Shown here piece after piece: positions 44,520 to 55,959 of a stretch of DNA of 64,000 nt. Both the position numbers and the translations under genes were made by a program. The first letter of the stretch is position 1. Every line of letters starts with the position of its first letter. The notes under the pieces are model-generated. The model saw only the letters and a program-made list of their open reading frames with translations. It searched no databases and was not told where the DNA came from. Source of the DNA: Anastrepha obliqua (Eukaryota; Arthropoda; Insecta; Diptera; Tephritidae); assembly GCF_027943255.1 (NCBI RefSeq), contig NC_072893.1, positions 16,204,001-16,268,000 of the forward strand. Direction: 5' to 3'.

Positions 44520-45360
44520 CAAATTCAATTATAACAAAATAACTTACCTTTTTAATTTTTAGAGAAAAAAGTCATCATCTTCCAGCCCTATTCAAACACA
44601 CAGCTTACTGCGGTAGAAAGCATAAGCATCAAATGAAATCAAGATCGTAATGTGTGAGAAGAGTAACAGTTTACCTGTATTTTTTTTTTTTTGTTATACT
44701 CTGAGGTCACATTTCGCTATGTCGAACATTCGCTACTCATGCGCGTGGTTCATAGCAGGGAACTACTACGATAGCTCTGAACTAGAAATTTGCTTCGCCA
44801 GTTTACAATTTTCCTACAGGCGCTGTACTCTGTACTTAGCATTGTTGTGTTATGTATTGGAAAGGAGAGAGGTGAGTATTCTCTTACTTTTATGAAGTTA
44901 AGTGTAGAATTGTGTTTAACAAATTGCCATTTGAGTTAGCTTAAATGGTTGTTGCTTCAATTAGAAAGGAAGAAACAATAAATTTTATTTGTAAAGTCGT
45001 AATTTTGGTGTAGACTGGGAAAGTAAGTGGAGAGTTATTTAGCTGAGAAACTGGCTGGATGTGGATAAAAAAAACTGCAACAACTACTTTTAAGTAATAG
45101 AATTTTAGTAGATTTTTTCATCCATACAAGAGCCACTTCTCTTGCAAGCATTCCTATCCCTAAAGTACGCGACAAGGGATGCAGACATATATTTATTATA
45201 TTATTTATTATATTATTTTCATCATTGATTACTTATTATTTATTGTTTGTTACTTATTTATTTTTTTTTTGTGGGCTTCCGCAGTGGGTGCTACCAATAT
45301 TCGGGTTCACGTCACCTATCACGAATATTATCTCACCTCTGCGAATGGAACTAAGAGTAG
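44520..45360. other. No gene seen
   Basis: AT-rich DNA with TATTATATTAT runs at 45190-45245. No supported gene. Confidence 0.4.
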
Positions 45361-45361
45361 C

Positions 45362-45450
45362 CGTAGGTAGGTGGGGTGGCTGTTGTAATGACACACATAG
45401 ACCTATCGTAGATCCATTGTGGTACCACTGGAAAGCGTAGGCGTAAGTTG
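45362..45450 (-). repeat. Probable LINE 3' UTR fragment
   Basis: GTAGGTAGGTGGGGTGGCTG and the following ACACATAGACC...CCACTGGAA resemble the complement of the 3' UTR after the LINE at 6003-7849, which also ends in CTAC repeats. No coding part adjoins it. Confidence 0.4.
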
Positions 45451-45744
45451 TGAATACAACTCATCCTTGGTATTGCTGTCAGCATCTTCGGTGTGTGCAC
45501 AACATTGTATTATAGAGATATGTCTGTGTATGCTGCTATCGAAGCGGGCGCGGATAATGCGATCGGATATTGGTTAGCAAAAATGGAAGAAGTCACGCAT
45601 TTTGGTGGATATAATCATTCCTACGCCACATTCAACTCCATCAGTTTTGTCGCTATGCAGGATAATATTTATTTAGAAGCAGGTCTCCGCAACCGGACCA
45701 TCTCATTTCGCTTATTCCTAGAATACTGATGTTATATTTTTCCA

Positions 45745-46023
45745 TTTGAATTTGACAGTTCCTCGATTGCCTGACATGGAAGCAAATGCTTTCACTTCCA
45801 GCCTTAATTCATCACTGTCTGAAGTTGTTGGCCTTTCTGAGTCGGAAAGATCGAAATTATCGAATCTGAACTTAGAAAACCATCTTTGACATTTGCGAAC
45901 ATCTAAGGCACTTGGTTAATTAACGCAAATGTTTTTGGTAGCAACTGTCGTATTACTACCTTTGTGAAACTCCCAAAACATACAGTGGCGGATATGAAGC
46001 TCTTCTGGAATGTGGCTAGCCAT
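45745..46023 (-). pseudogene. Mariner transposase N-terminal fragment
   Basis: ATG at 46021-46023 (minus) starts MASHIPEELHIRHCMFWEFH, KGSNTTVATKNICVN, then a stop, PSALDVRKCQRWFSKFRFDN, FDLSDSERPTTSDSDELRLE and VKAFASM. This is the first helix-turn-helix of a mariner transposase, about 90 residues. The catalytic domain is absent. It is distinct in sequence from the other mariners in the window. Confidence 0.75.
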
Positions 46024-46321
46024 TTCACTCAAAACGGTGAAAGAAAACAGCTGAATAAGTCGTTTTCATTTGAAATGTCTCTGGCATGGCTTTCAACTAC
46101 GCAATAAGCTCATAGATGGTAAATAAGCAGAAACGATATTACTTTTCGGTCACCCTGGGGCAATGTAAGTGCATTTTCATTAAAAACTATATTTAATTAC
46201 TTCATTTGATATGTCTACTTTGCTTTTGACCACTCTTGGAAAAAATAACTCACGTTCAACCAACGCCAGCTACTTTATTTAGCGTGAGTACAGTTTTACT
46301 AAAGAAGAAGCATAATAAGTA

Positions 46322-47236
46322 AAGGGTGTTTTTTTAGAGGTTAGGTTTTCAAGATGAAATAAAACGTATATAATTCAATGTTATGGCAAAGAATTTAGCT
46401 TTATTATAAAGATAAGGGCTTGCCATTATGTTTTAAAAATGATTTCGGGCAAGTGGCCGCCGCGGCTGGCTCGAATAAATTCCAGCCGAGAGGCCCAATT
46501 TTCGACCACTTTTTGCAGCAATTGGGGCCGTATGTCAGCAATAACGCGCCGAATATTCTCTTCCAAGACGTCAATCGTCTCGGGCTTATCTGCGTAGACA
46601 AGCGACTTCACATAGCCCCACAAGAAATAGTCCAGCCGTGTTATATCGCACGATCTTGGAGGCCACGCCACAGGTCCACGGCGCGAGATAATGCGCTCAC
46701 CAAAAGTTTCCTTCAATAAATCGATTGTTGCGTTGGATGTATGGCATGTAGCGCCGTCTTGTTGGAACCAAAGGTCGTCCACATCAACATCGTCCAATTC
46801 AGGCACGAAAACGGCTCTATAGCGCTCTCCATTGACTGTAACATTATGGCCGGCTTCATTTTTAAAGAAATATGGACCAATGATTCCCTCTGCCCATAAA
46901 GCACACCAAACAGTGACCTTTTGAGGATGTAACGGCGTCTCAGCAATGGCTTGTGGATTATGTTCACTCCAAATGCGACAATTTTGCTTATTGGCATACC
47001 CATTCAACCAAAAGTGAGCTTCATCGCTGAACAAAATTTTCTTCGATGCGTCGCGCGAACCGAACCATTATTTTCGTAATAAATTTGCACGATTTGCAAA
47101 CGTTGTTCAGGTGTAAGTCTATTCATTATGAAATGGCAAACCAAACTGAGCATAAATCAAGTGACAACTGTCAAAAAGACCATCTACGAAAAAAGTAGTG
47201 CCAACTTGAAAACCTAACCTCTAAAAAAACACCCTT
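46322..47236 (-). mobile_element. 915-bp internally deleted DD41D element with perfect ends
   Basis: The 33-bp ends are exact inverted copies: AAGGGTGTTTTTTTAGAGGT then TAGGTTTTCAAG at the left, and its complement at the right. TA lies at 46320-46321 and 47237-47238. Perfect ends with a deleted interior suggest a non-autonomous derivative that moved relatively recently, using transposase from elsewhere. Confidence 0.92.
46426..47128 (-). pseudogene. DD41D transposase with catalytic domain open and HTH region deleted
   Basis: The native start at about 47128 reads MNRLTPEQRLQIVQIYYENN, GSVRATHRR, and then meets a deletion of roughly 110-120 residues that also shifts the frame. The 202-codon frame from 47034 has D4 in MFSDEAHFWLNG, VTVWCALWAEGIIGPYFF, D93 in WFQQDGATCHTS and D135 in PPRSCDITRLDYFLWGYV, with 41 residues between the last two. 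It ends GGHLPEIIFKT. All catalytic residues survive, but both DNA-binding motifs are cut out or out of frame. Confidence 0.9.
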
Positions 47237-47330
47237 TACTAAAGCTCGTTTTTCATGTTTTTTGTATTTTTATAGTTTTAAGAAGCATAAAGCGTTATAT
47301 AAAGGATACAAAACAGGAAATGGATGCGGT

Positions 47331-47448
47331 TGTTGTTGTTGTACCAGCATAACATTCCCCGTGCATATACGAGGAATGCTGTTGAAGTGACAGTCCTTGG
47401 CCGGATACAAATCCGGGTCGTTCCGATTACGTAGAACCGACTGACGTG
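47331..47448 (-). mobile_element. Short (CAA)-tailed retroposon (SINE-like), full copy with target duplication
   Basis: On the minus strand the unit runs from CCCACGTCAGTCGGTTCTAC through GGAACGACCCGGAT and CCTCGTATATGCACGGGGAA to a (CAA) tail. An exact 9-bp repeat, GGATGCGGT, flanks it at 47322-47330 and 47449-47457. A second copy is at 51511-51628. It has no coding capacity. It contains two short palindromes (GGTT...AACC and CCGGAT...ATCCGG). No clear tRNA promoter boxes were found, so the parent RNA is unknown. It could also be the 3' end of a LINE. Confidence 0.78.
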
Positions 47449-47639
47449 GGATGCGGTCTAACAGTCCGCTGCATTTATTGAAAAAATGCAGAATGAATGA
47501 ACTCGTCCGTGTTTGAAATTTTAATTTTGGACTTTGTCAGCTTGAATCACATTCGTGATTTACCAAAAATTCAGTTTATGGTTAGATATTTAGAAAATGT
47601 ATTACCTCACGCTTGAACATAAATGAGAAACATACGAAG

Positions 47640-47890
47640 GAACAACGAAGATGGCATAATTAGCCGAGTTGTTGATGACAGTTGGCTGCCTAGAAGCTGT
47701 AATTCGACGTCGCTGGACTATTTTTTGTGGGACGCCGTTAAGCATAAATGTTCAGTCAAACATTAAGAGAAAAAGCAAGAGTTGGTCTTGGAATCAATGT
47801 TGTTATTGATGAGATAAGTGCGATGCTAAATCAGTCCATTTCACTAATTCACTTACAGTTGCATACTAAGGCTTCAGCTTAGCAGAATCG
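47640..47890 (+). pseudogene. DD41D transposase C-terminal remnant
   Basis: The frame reads DGIISRVVDDSWLPRSCNST, then SLDYFLWDAVKHKC, then VLESMLLLMR and similar. It fits the third-Asp block (PPRSCDLTPLDYFLWGAVK) and the tail that follows. Asn replaces the Asp of SCD, but the catalytic LDYF Asp is kept. It is truncated upstream and broken by stops and a frameshift. Confidence 0.7.
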
Positions 47891-47899
47891 TTCACTGAT

Positions 47900-48445
47900 T
47901 TGCTGATCATATTTGAATATAAAATTATGTAAATTTCATTATGTAATTTTTATGGAATAATAAGCAAAGTCTCTGTTAACGAAAAAAAAAAAAATTTCAT
48001 TTTTCAGAAAAACAAAATTCCGAAAATTTTTAACAATAAAATTTGTTTTTGTTTTTCCAAAAAACCTCTTTTTAAGTATGTTTTATCCTAGAAAAAAATT
48101 AAAAAAAAAAATTTTAATCTTGAAAAGAAAAGAAAATATTTAACTTTAAAAGGCCTTACTTAATTGCAACAAAACGTGTACAATAAAAAATAATAAAAAT
48201 GTTAAAAGGAAACGAATACATTTCACTTCAAAATACCCCGTAACACAATTTTGAACATTGAATAAATCTCAAAATTATTTTAAATTTTTTTGCAGTCTAC
48301 CTCTTATTGTACTCTTATTGTACTCAATACCATACTGTTTAAAATGAGCTAAGTAGCCAAAACGAAAATCGCAAACATGCTTATTTGACAATTCGTTTGA
48401 ATGTATTGGTTGAAAATTTTCCTAAGTGTCATTAGTTGTAACCCG
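47900..48445. other. AT-rich DNA, no gene seen
   Basis: Poly-A/T runs only. Confidence 0.4.
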
Positions 48446-48449
48446 AATG

Positions 48450-49245
48450 GAATTACTTTTCAGTTGTGGGAATTGGCGAACAATAATTTTCTGTAGCAGG
48501 TGAAGATAGAAAATTGCATTGACGATTTGGCCCGTTGGCACGAACTCCTTGGGGACAATTCCCTTGGAATCGTATAAACAAAGGAGCATCGACTTGATTT
48601 TGGACTTCTCTAAACGCGAGGTTTTTGGTGGCTACGCGCCCCCTTCCATTCGGCACTTTGACGCTTAGTTTCAGTTTCATGTTAGAAACACCAGGTTTCA
48701 TCACCAGTTACAATGTTGTAAAGGAAGTTCTCGTCTTTTTTAATGAAGTCTTTCGAATGTTGAATTCTGAGCAATTTTTGGTGCTCAGTTAACTTGTGCG
48801 GAATAAAACGTGCACAGACCATTCATAAGCTCAAATGATCAGTTAAAATGCGATAAATCGATGTTTTGGAGATGATTTGGGTTCATTTTTGATAAATTTA
48901 CGAGCAATTCCGATGGAGTGTTCAGGGATTACTAAATTTGGGCGGCCCTTATTTTCATTGTCATTTATGTCCTCACAACCATCTCTGAAGCGTGTAAACC
49001 ACTCATGAACTTTGGCGCGAGATATGCAATCATCGCCACAAACTTTTTCATAAATTCAAATGATTCGATAAAGGTTTTACTGATTTTAAAACAATATTTG
49101 ATATTAGCTCTCTGTTCGAAACTCATTTTTGAACCGATGACACAAACATACTGACATTTTAGACGCAATACCTTCGCTTCCATTGAATCGAGTGTCACCA
49201 AGATTTTACTGGAAGTCAGCTAGAGATGTAACTTCCAACGCACGA
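48450..49245 (-). pseudogene. Decayed mariner-like (DD34D type) transposase
   Basis: From about 49200 the minus strand reads VCVIGSKMSFEQRANIKYCF, then a frameshift. Further frames give CGDDCISRAKVHEWFTRFRD, IGIARKFIKNEPKSS and LKLSVKVPNGRGRVATKN. RANGPNRQCNFL precedes the left truncation. It is the same family as 32045-32995. The second and third catalytic motifs are missing. Its right border joins the DD41D remnant at about 49265. Confidence 0.78.
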
Positions 49246-49264
49246 CGACTCGTTGACTTTGTCC

Positions 49265-49850
49265 GATGACTCTTGCAGCGAAAACAGCACACCATACAGT
49301 GACTTTGAGCGGGTGTAATGGCTCTTCGTGGGTTACACACGGATTTTCAGTGCCCCAGAAGCGTAAATTTTGCTAATTTGCTAATGAAAAATCATCTTCC
49401 TCTTGGTGGTGATTAAGGATGGCTTGAGCGTATGTTAGACGCTATTGGCAGTCAGCAGCTAACAGCTGATGCCGCGTCTGGACTTTGTACGGAAACATCT
49501 TCAAATCTTGTACCAAATTTCGCTGTAAGGACCGTCGACTGATACCCATTTGCGTGGCACGTCGTCTGGTCGATGGCGACGGCGCTTCCATGACATCCTC
49601 TGCTACAGCAGCAATATTCTCTGCAGAACGGCTACTACGGGGTCTGCCACCCCTGGTAGCATCTCGTGTTGTGCCAGTGTCTTCGAGGCGAGCGGCTAAA
49701 CGTTGCAGTGTTTCACCAGTAGGCGTTGGACGGCGAGGAAATCTGCGACGAAATTCACGTTGTGCCAAAGTCACCGACCGATTATTGGTCAAATAAATAG
49801 TCAGCAATATTCCGCGTTCTGGAGCAGTGTAGCGTAACATTGTTTATTAA
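49265..49850 (-). pseudogene. DD41D transposase N-terminal half
   Basis: ATG near 49840 opens a 132-codon frame: MLRYTAPERGILLTIYLTNN (first HTH), FRRRFPRRPTPTGETLQRLA, SAENIAAVAEDVMEAPSPST and RRRATQMGISRRSLQRNLVQ (second HTH), ending at LLAADCQ. After the stop the frame continues RLTYAQAILNHHQEEDDFSL, then a stop, QNLRFWGTENPCVTHEEPLH and PLKVTVWCAVFAARVIG. There it abuts another mariner. The first-Asp motif has a small deletion, and the second and third motifs are missing. This is the best-kept DNA-binding half of the group in the window. Confidence 0.82.
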
Positions 49851-49859
49851 CGTGTATTT

Positions 49860-51415
49860 CGCATGTGTTTACTACACAAATGTCAAAACAGAACTGACAT
49901 TAGGGGCCAATCGCAAAATTTATAGCATTTTCTGATAGGAAGATTACTTTAGCGCCACCTGTTACAAGAATTAGGTGACCAGATGTAACGAATAAAAAAG
50001 AATAATTACAATATTATAAATTAGACTACAATACTAAATTATGATATTAAAGCTATACTATTAAACTATATCCTGTAAATCAGGTGCTGCTCCGAACAAT
50101 ACCCAAATTTTAAAAATTGAATAATTTGAGCAAAAAATAAAAAAAAAACCTTTTTTTAAACTAAACTAAAAAAACCTTTTAAACTAATTAACTTTATACC
50201 AAAATTTTCAATATTAAATAAATAATTTGAACAAAAATTAAAGGTTTTTTTCCAAAAAAGCTTTTCCTTCCTAAAAATTAGAAAAACAATTATAAAAATG
50301 TTAAAAGGAACCGAAGATATATTACTTTAAAATTTCTATAATCTCTATCTAACTCTAATCTCAAAAATCTGTATACTGATACGGTATGTATATATGTATA
50401 TATTTACATACATGGGTACATACATACATACATACAATTTAATACTTTTTTTGTTTAACATTTCTTTTTCTTTTCATGTTTTATATTAACTTCAGCTTTT
50501 TTTTTTCCTAAGCTCAATGATCAAAAACCTATTTAACATAAACTGCGCCTGGGGATTGCATAAACTGCTTAGGAAGAGTTGTAAGCGAATAAGCAGTGGT
50601 GGTGATGCCAAGCAGCAGTACAAAAGCACATCACGCGCACCACTTTCAGCGGCACCATACCACAGGTCGCAGCAGTCCCTTAACGGTAACAGCAGTGAGA
50701 ATTGAGTTTAGTCGGTTTCAAATGTCATGACATGGCAAGTGCATGACATGTCAACTTTGTTTCCATTTTTTATTTCAACGCTCAAACTCACTTTTCACTC
50801 CACTTTGCCCCAGCTGGATACGCTACGAGTACTTGTGTGTGCGCGATGGGATTAGTATTTGTGTGTTACTCTGTGCTTGTATTTGTTTTCGTGTGGGTTA
50901 ACGTGAAAGTATGCTGAGAATAACTTTATTGTCTGCTTTGAAGAAGCTTTTTGGGGCTTTTACACTGCTTTAAGTGCTAGTTGGAGAAATTCAGAAATCC
51001 TTTTTCATAGCCAATTCCGACTGACACATAAAAATATATGAGCTTGTGAATAAGTATGCACGCACATACACACTAGTGTAATATACACATACATGCATGC
51101 GAGCGAGGTCAGTGTGTGAAATGCGTTTGCCATTGCGAACCTTCTCCTTTGGCTAACTTTTGATCCACACATATCAACCTATTACTTGGACAGAGCTTTT
51201 TCGGATCTTTTACTGCAAAGTGAATTTTTATTTTATTATTGCGCTTCTAAGTCTAGTGGTTGGATTAAGTGATAGTGGACTTTGCAGCGTAGTTTAAGGG
51301 AATCTCATTTAGTGGATTTTTTTGAACTGGATTCAATTGAATTGGCTCTAATTTTTTTTTTACTGTGCATCAAAGTTGAATTCAATTTTCTTAAATTTCT
51401 CTGTAGTTCTGCTTC
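49860..51415. other. Unique-looking DNA with TATG microsatellite
   Basis: A TATG/TACA microsatellite occurs at about 50383-50438. The region to 49960 may include the right end of the preceding element. No gene is supported. Confidence 0.45.
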
Positions 51416-51419
51416 CTCT

Positions 51420-51505
51420 TGATTGGCGTGATAACCGCTTAAGCGATTTTGGACAAGTTTTACAAAGCGCGCCAGTCGTTTCTTTCTCGTGCTAACCGGA
51501 GGCGA
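51420..51505 (-). pseudogene. RTE-like LINE C-terminal scrap
   Basis: On the minus strand the sequence reads LARERNDWRAL and continues past a stop to AVITPIKR. This matches the end of the RTE-like tails at 62205-62557 and 23635-24065. It is only about 85 bp long and directly adjoins the (CAA)-tailed retroposon. Confidence 0.6.
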
Positions 51506-51510
51506 AATCG

Positions 51511-51628
51511 GTTCTACGTAACCGGAACGACCCGGATTCATATCCGGCCAAGGTCTGTCAATTCAGCAGGATTCCTCGTATATGCACGTGAAATGTGTAT
51601 GCTGCTACAACAACAACAACAACAAAGT
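51511..51628 (+). mobile_element. (CAA)-tailed short retroposon, second copy
   Basis: CGGTTCTACGTAACCGGAAC, CCGGATTCATATCCGGCC, CCTCGTATATGCACGTGAAA and a (CAA) run match the copy at 47331-47448 in opposite orientation. The first dozen bases of the other copy are missing here. No target duplication was found. Confidence 0.75.
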
Positions 51629-51639
51629 CTTTACTTTTC

Positions 51640-52075
51640 CTCTAGTCACTAACTGGAGCGAGTTTACGTTGGCCCATATTATTGAATTTTTTTCTTTTCT
51701 CGAAAATTAGCAAGAAGTGCTAAGTTAATCAATTTTTTTCTCCCCCAAATAAAAAATGACGCTATGTGCCGCACAGTCAACCTTACATTCGGTCTTTTGC
51801 GCTTTGTCCTCCAAATGGAAAAATCACCTGGAACTCTGATCTCAATTGACCGTCTAGACCGTGTTCCTAAAAAAAGGGTTTTGTTGCCTCAACTAAGCAA
51901 ATTTTCTTTTGGTTTTGCCCGTGTCGTTCACGCAGTTGCAATTATTTAGATTTTAGCCTTGAGTCAACAACAACGTTGAGAAGGAGGAACACACCAATCG
52001 AGTAGCTCGAGCACTGGCAACTCAGTGACCCTCTTCTTTCCTCGTCTCTACCTCTTCCACAAGTTACGAGTGGCT
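51640..52075. other. No gene seen
   Basis: No recognisable frame or repeat. Confidence 0.4.
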
Positions 52076-52079
52076 TCAA

Positions 52080-52310
52080 CTAAAGTTGCTCTGCATAACT
52101 GTGATTTAACTGCATTTGGCTTCCTATGTTGGGGGTCTTTAAGGATAATTGTTAGGTCAACTATCCAGAGACGATTCAAAGAAATTAGGAGATTGATGTG
52201 GCAATTGGTGAGATAAGTGCCGGAAGCAGAGAATGTGCCGAAAATTGAAGTTGACTTAACAAGCTACTGTAAAGCCAGCCATTGAAGTCATTTGAATGAA
52301 ATAATAGTTA
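52080..52310 (+). pseudogene. DD41D transposase C-terminal remnant
   Basis: The frame reads HNCDLTAFGFLCWGSLR, the third-Asp block with Gly replacing the last Asp. It continues IQRRFKEIRRLM, PEAENVPKI, SYCKASH and, across stops, SHLNEIIV. The pattern is that of the last 70 residues of a DD41D transposase. Heavily decayed. Confidence 0.65.
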
Positions 52311-52604
52311 AGGAAATAAATTCCTCAAAAAGTGCAAATCAAGTAGTGATCAAAATTATTTTGAGGTGTACACTAAGTGCATTTCTCTTTCAGAAATACG
52401 AAAAATGCGAAAAACGAAAATTCTTTATCCGAGAAGGATAAATACTCGTTGACGATGGCCAAGTCCATTAATTTCATGGGTCTTGCATCTCTTGTGTGTC
52501 CCAGGTAAATGGCAGGGTAGCTAGCGCCTTTATCGCATTTTAACTGATCATTTAGGCTTACGAGATCCGTCCGCGTATGAGATTTATTATGCCTAAAGCA
52601 TAAA

Positions 52605-55424
52605 GTGCATGTTTGCACTTTGTTAAGACAATTCTGCTGTCAAGACTTAGTTGCAGTCAAGATAAAGTATCGAGTAGAGGGGAAAGAGGCCTGTTTTCCT
52701 TGCTATTCCATTCTCCCTCCCCCTACGAGGGAGCTTATGGAAGTTGTAAGATATGCTGAATCCAAGGGATTAGGCCCAATAGTGGGATGCAAATTCAACG
52801 AACACACGTTGGGGTATCGCAAAATGTACCTTCAGGGGGCATAAACTCATGGACTTCATTTTGTCATCTCGCTTGGTTATACAGAACGTTGGCACCACCC
52901 CGACTTTTGTTACCAGCAGAAGGCAGGAAGTGATTGATATGACATTATCTAACGATAAAATATCAGATCATATCACTGGTTGGAAAGAATTCGATAAAGA
53001 AACCCTGTCGGACCACCGCTATATAGAGTTCAAGCTTGCGGCCGAGAAAATATCGACCCCAGCAGGCCGAAATCCTCGAAAAGCGGATTGGACACGATAT
53101 GAGGATCTCACTAAAGAGGAAATCCGTGATGTTCCCAAACTCCGGTCAATAACTGCGATTGAAAAAGCCACAAACTCATTGGGCCGAACTTTGATCGAGT
53201 GTTATAATAAGGCGTGCCCGGAAGGTAGGAGAAGAGAGGGTAAGACAGTCCCTTGGTGGAACGCCGAGCTCTCGAAACTCCGGAAAACTTCTAGGAAACT
53301 TCTTAACAGAGCTTTAAAAAATCAGTTGGAAGGAGATTGGACCGCCTATCGAAAGCTGAGGAAGGAATATAAAAAGAATGTTAATATAGATCATCTAAAT
53401 TGGACTCTTATATGATAGAACCTTCTGCAGTAAACTGGAGGAAAGGAAGAGTTCAGCGAGGTTTTGCAAAGCCCGGACGGCGAGGCTAGAGTCACTGCTC
53501 AAACCAGATGATACTTATATGGACTCAAAATCAGAAGTGTACGAAGTTCTCTTGCTCCCTAGCTCCAGGAATATTGTTGGCCAAAGCTCTATCGATCAAT
53601 CTGATCATGTCAATATAATTACCAGCAAACGTGATTGGTTTATTGCATCCAGTATAGTTAACGAGGAAACGATAAGGTGCGCCTTCTCTACGCTATCCAA
53701 AGGACTGCTTACCATGGATTGAGATAGCGATGAAGGAGTCAGGGTTGAGGTTAAGAAAGGTTGCTCACAAGGCGGTGCACTCTCTCCCCTACTTTGGTGC
53801 TTCGTGGTGGACTCTCTTCTTAACGATCTGCAGGAAATTGGACACATCCAAGCCTACGCAGACGACGTGTGCGTATGAATCTCAAGACGATCACTTGAAG
53901 CTATATGCAATAAAATGCAGGTAGCTCTAAGTAAGATTAAGTATTGGTGCGAATTGCATGGTCTTTTGGTGAGTCATACAAAAAGTACCTTAGTGCTTTT
54001 CACTAGGAAACGCCATATGGAAGGCCTGTTACTACTCACATTGAAAGGGGTAACACTGCAACTGTCTTTTGAGGTTAAATACTTAGGAGTTCTCCTGGAT
54101 AGTAAGCTTACCTGGCAGAAGCGCATCGAGCAGAAGGTCTTTCGAACACTAAAAGTCTTCTGGTAGTGTAAGAGAACCTTTAGCAAGACATGGGGTCTAA
54201 GACCGGCGATAGTACATTGGCTGCACATCACCCTGATTAGACCCATTATTACATACGCCTTTGTAGTATGGTGGAATGCCACTATGGTTAATTCCAGAGT
54301 AAACCCCCTAAACAGGCTAGAGAGAAGTGTGTGTTTGGGTATCACAGATGCCATGAGCACAACATCTGGTGATGCCCTTAATGCCATTCTGAACTTGCAA
54401 CCTCTAGATCTTCAAATTCGAAAGGAAGCGTTGAAGGCGGCGTACAGACTCAAGTTAACCGAAGTCTGGGGAAATATAGTAAGCACTGGCCACTGTCAGA
54501 TATACCACCAGTTGTCGGAGCGGTGCACACTTTTCTCGATGCCAGTGGACAATCGGGTGCCTGTCGTTAGCTTCGATATGATGTTTTGATCCCAAATAGA
54601 GATCAATGGTTAAGTCTAGAGAACCTATTAATGAAATATCAGCACACTTTCTACACCGACGGATCCAAGACCAGTGATGGAAGCGGATCTGGATGGTACT
54701 TAGACGAAGACACTAAGTACTCCTATGCCACAGGACAGATGACCGCGGTATTCCTTACGGAAGTCTATGCCATATTGAATATGGCGTACTGGATAGTTGA
54801 GATAAAGTGGCGGGGCAGCAGTATTAGAATTTGTAATAACAGTCAAACTGCACTGAAAGCTTTTGCTAACCCACGCTGCTCTTCGAAGTTAGTCGGTGAA
54901 TGTCAGAAAAAACTGAACAGTGTTGCAAAACACAACAAGGTTAGTCTTATTTGGGTGCCTGGACATTATGGTATTGCAGGGAATGGGCTAAATGATAAAT
55001 TGGCAAATGAAGGCTCTACAAGTATGCCACTAGGCCCTGAACCACTTAAAGGTGTCAATTCCGCATCGATTCAACTATGGATTGACGACTTCATTAGGTC
55101 TACCCATAGAGGACGTTGGTCTGGGTTGAACTCGTGCAGTGTAATCAAAAGGCATTTTCCAGAATCAGGCTTAGGATATTGGGTTGCGATACACTGAGTA
55201 TGGAAAAAGTTCATACTCTTCCTCTGCCAGATCTCTTAAGGTTCATCGATGAATCGAAGATATTTGTGGAAGAGTGACCTCAAACTAATTTATCCGTCTT
55301 ACCACCCACTTTTTATCTTTCCTATCTCTATTCTTTCTACTGAAATCTATCCGAGTGTAGTACAATGGTCTCCTGACTGAGTGCTTGGACTTGCCCAACC
55401 CCCCACTAATCTAATTTAATCTAA
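52605..55424 (+). pseudogene. I/LOA-type LINE ORF2 remnant: endonuclease, RT and RNase H
   Basis: The endonuclease end runs from 52605 (RVEGKEACF, PPPTRELMEVVRYAESKGLG; GCDSNAHH eroded to GCKFNEH). After a +1 shift at about 52846 it continues to TFVTSRRQEVIDMTLS, LSDHRYIEF and VPWWNAELSKLRK. The RT fingers are lost: after ETIRCAFSTLSKG the text jumps to DSDEGVRVEVKKGCSQGGAL. YADD is at 53855-53866 and YLGVLLDSKLTWQKR follows. RNase H (54586-55197) shows YTDGSK, TEVYAI and WVPGHYGIAGN, but its third acidic site is Asn (CNNSQTAL for SDSQ). The zinc tail is mostly deleted. The 3' end has TAATC-like repeats (55408-55424). At least five stops or shifts break it. Confidence 0.87.
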
Positions 55425-55938
55425 ATGAAGACCAAAAATTGCTCAGAATTCAACATTCGAAAGACTTCATTAAAGAGGTGAGAAAAGACGAGATCTTCCT
55501 TTACAACATTGTAATTGGTGACGAAACATGGTGTTACCAACATGAACCTGAAACTAAGCGTCAAAAGGTCAAATGGAAGACTCCAGATGAACCACCACCC
55601 GAAAAATTGCGTTTGAAAAAGTCAAAAATCAAGTCGATGCTCATTTGCTTTTACGGCTTCAAGAGAATTGTCCACAAAGAGTTCGTGCCAAGGGCCAAAC
55701 CGTCAATGCAATTTTCTTTCTTGGTGTTTTGGAGTGTTTGTTGCATCGCATTTGTCGAATTCACCCTGAATACCGCAAAGGAGGAAGCTGGCGCTTATTG
55801 CATGATAATGCACCATCTCATCTATCCACTCTTGTGATTGATTTCTTGACTAGAAAACGCATTTTAACCATGAATCACTCACCGTATTCGCCTGATATGT
55901 CTCCCTGTGACTTATACTTACCTGGCCTAAGCAAATAA
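55425..55938 (+). pseudogene. Mariner-like DD34D transposase, C-terminal two thirds
   Basis: It begins LRIQHSKDFIKEVRKDEIFL and has the first Asp in NIVIGDETWCYQHEPETKRQ. SKIKSMLICFYGFKRIVHKE follows, then a frameshift near 55690 and RAKGQTVNAIFFLGVLECLL. The second Asp is in LLHDNAPSHLS and the third in PYSPDMSPCDLYL, with 34 residues between them. It then stops after PGLSK. The HTH half is missing, and the left end directly abuts the tail of the LINE at 52605. Of the three family copies in the window it has the best catalytic core. Confidence 0.85.
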
Positions 55939-55959
55939 ATATTAATACCTGTTTTTCAT

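Noticed and set aside
45493..45729. 78-codon ORF as a small gene
   Set aside because: No motif, codon pattern or neighbour supports it.
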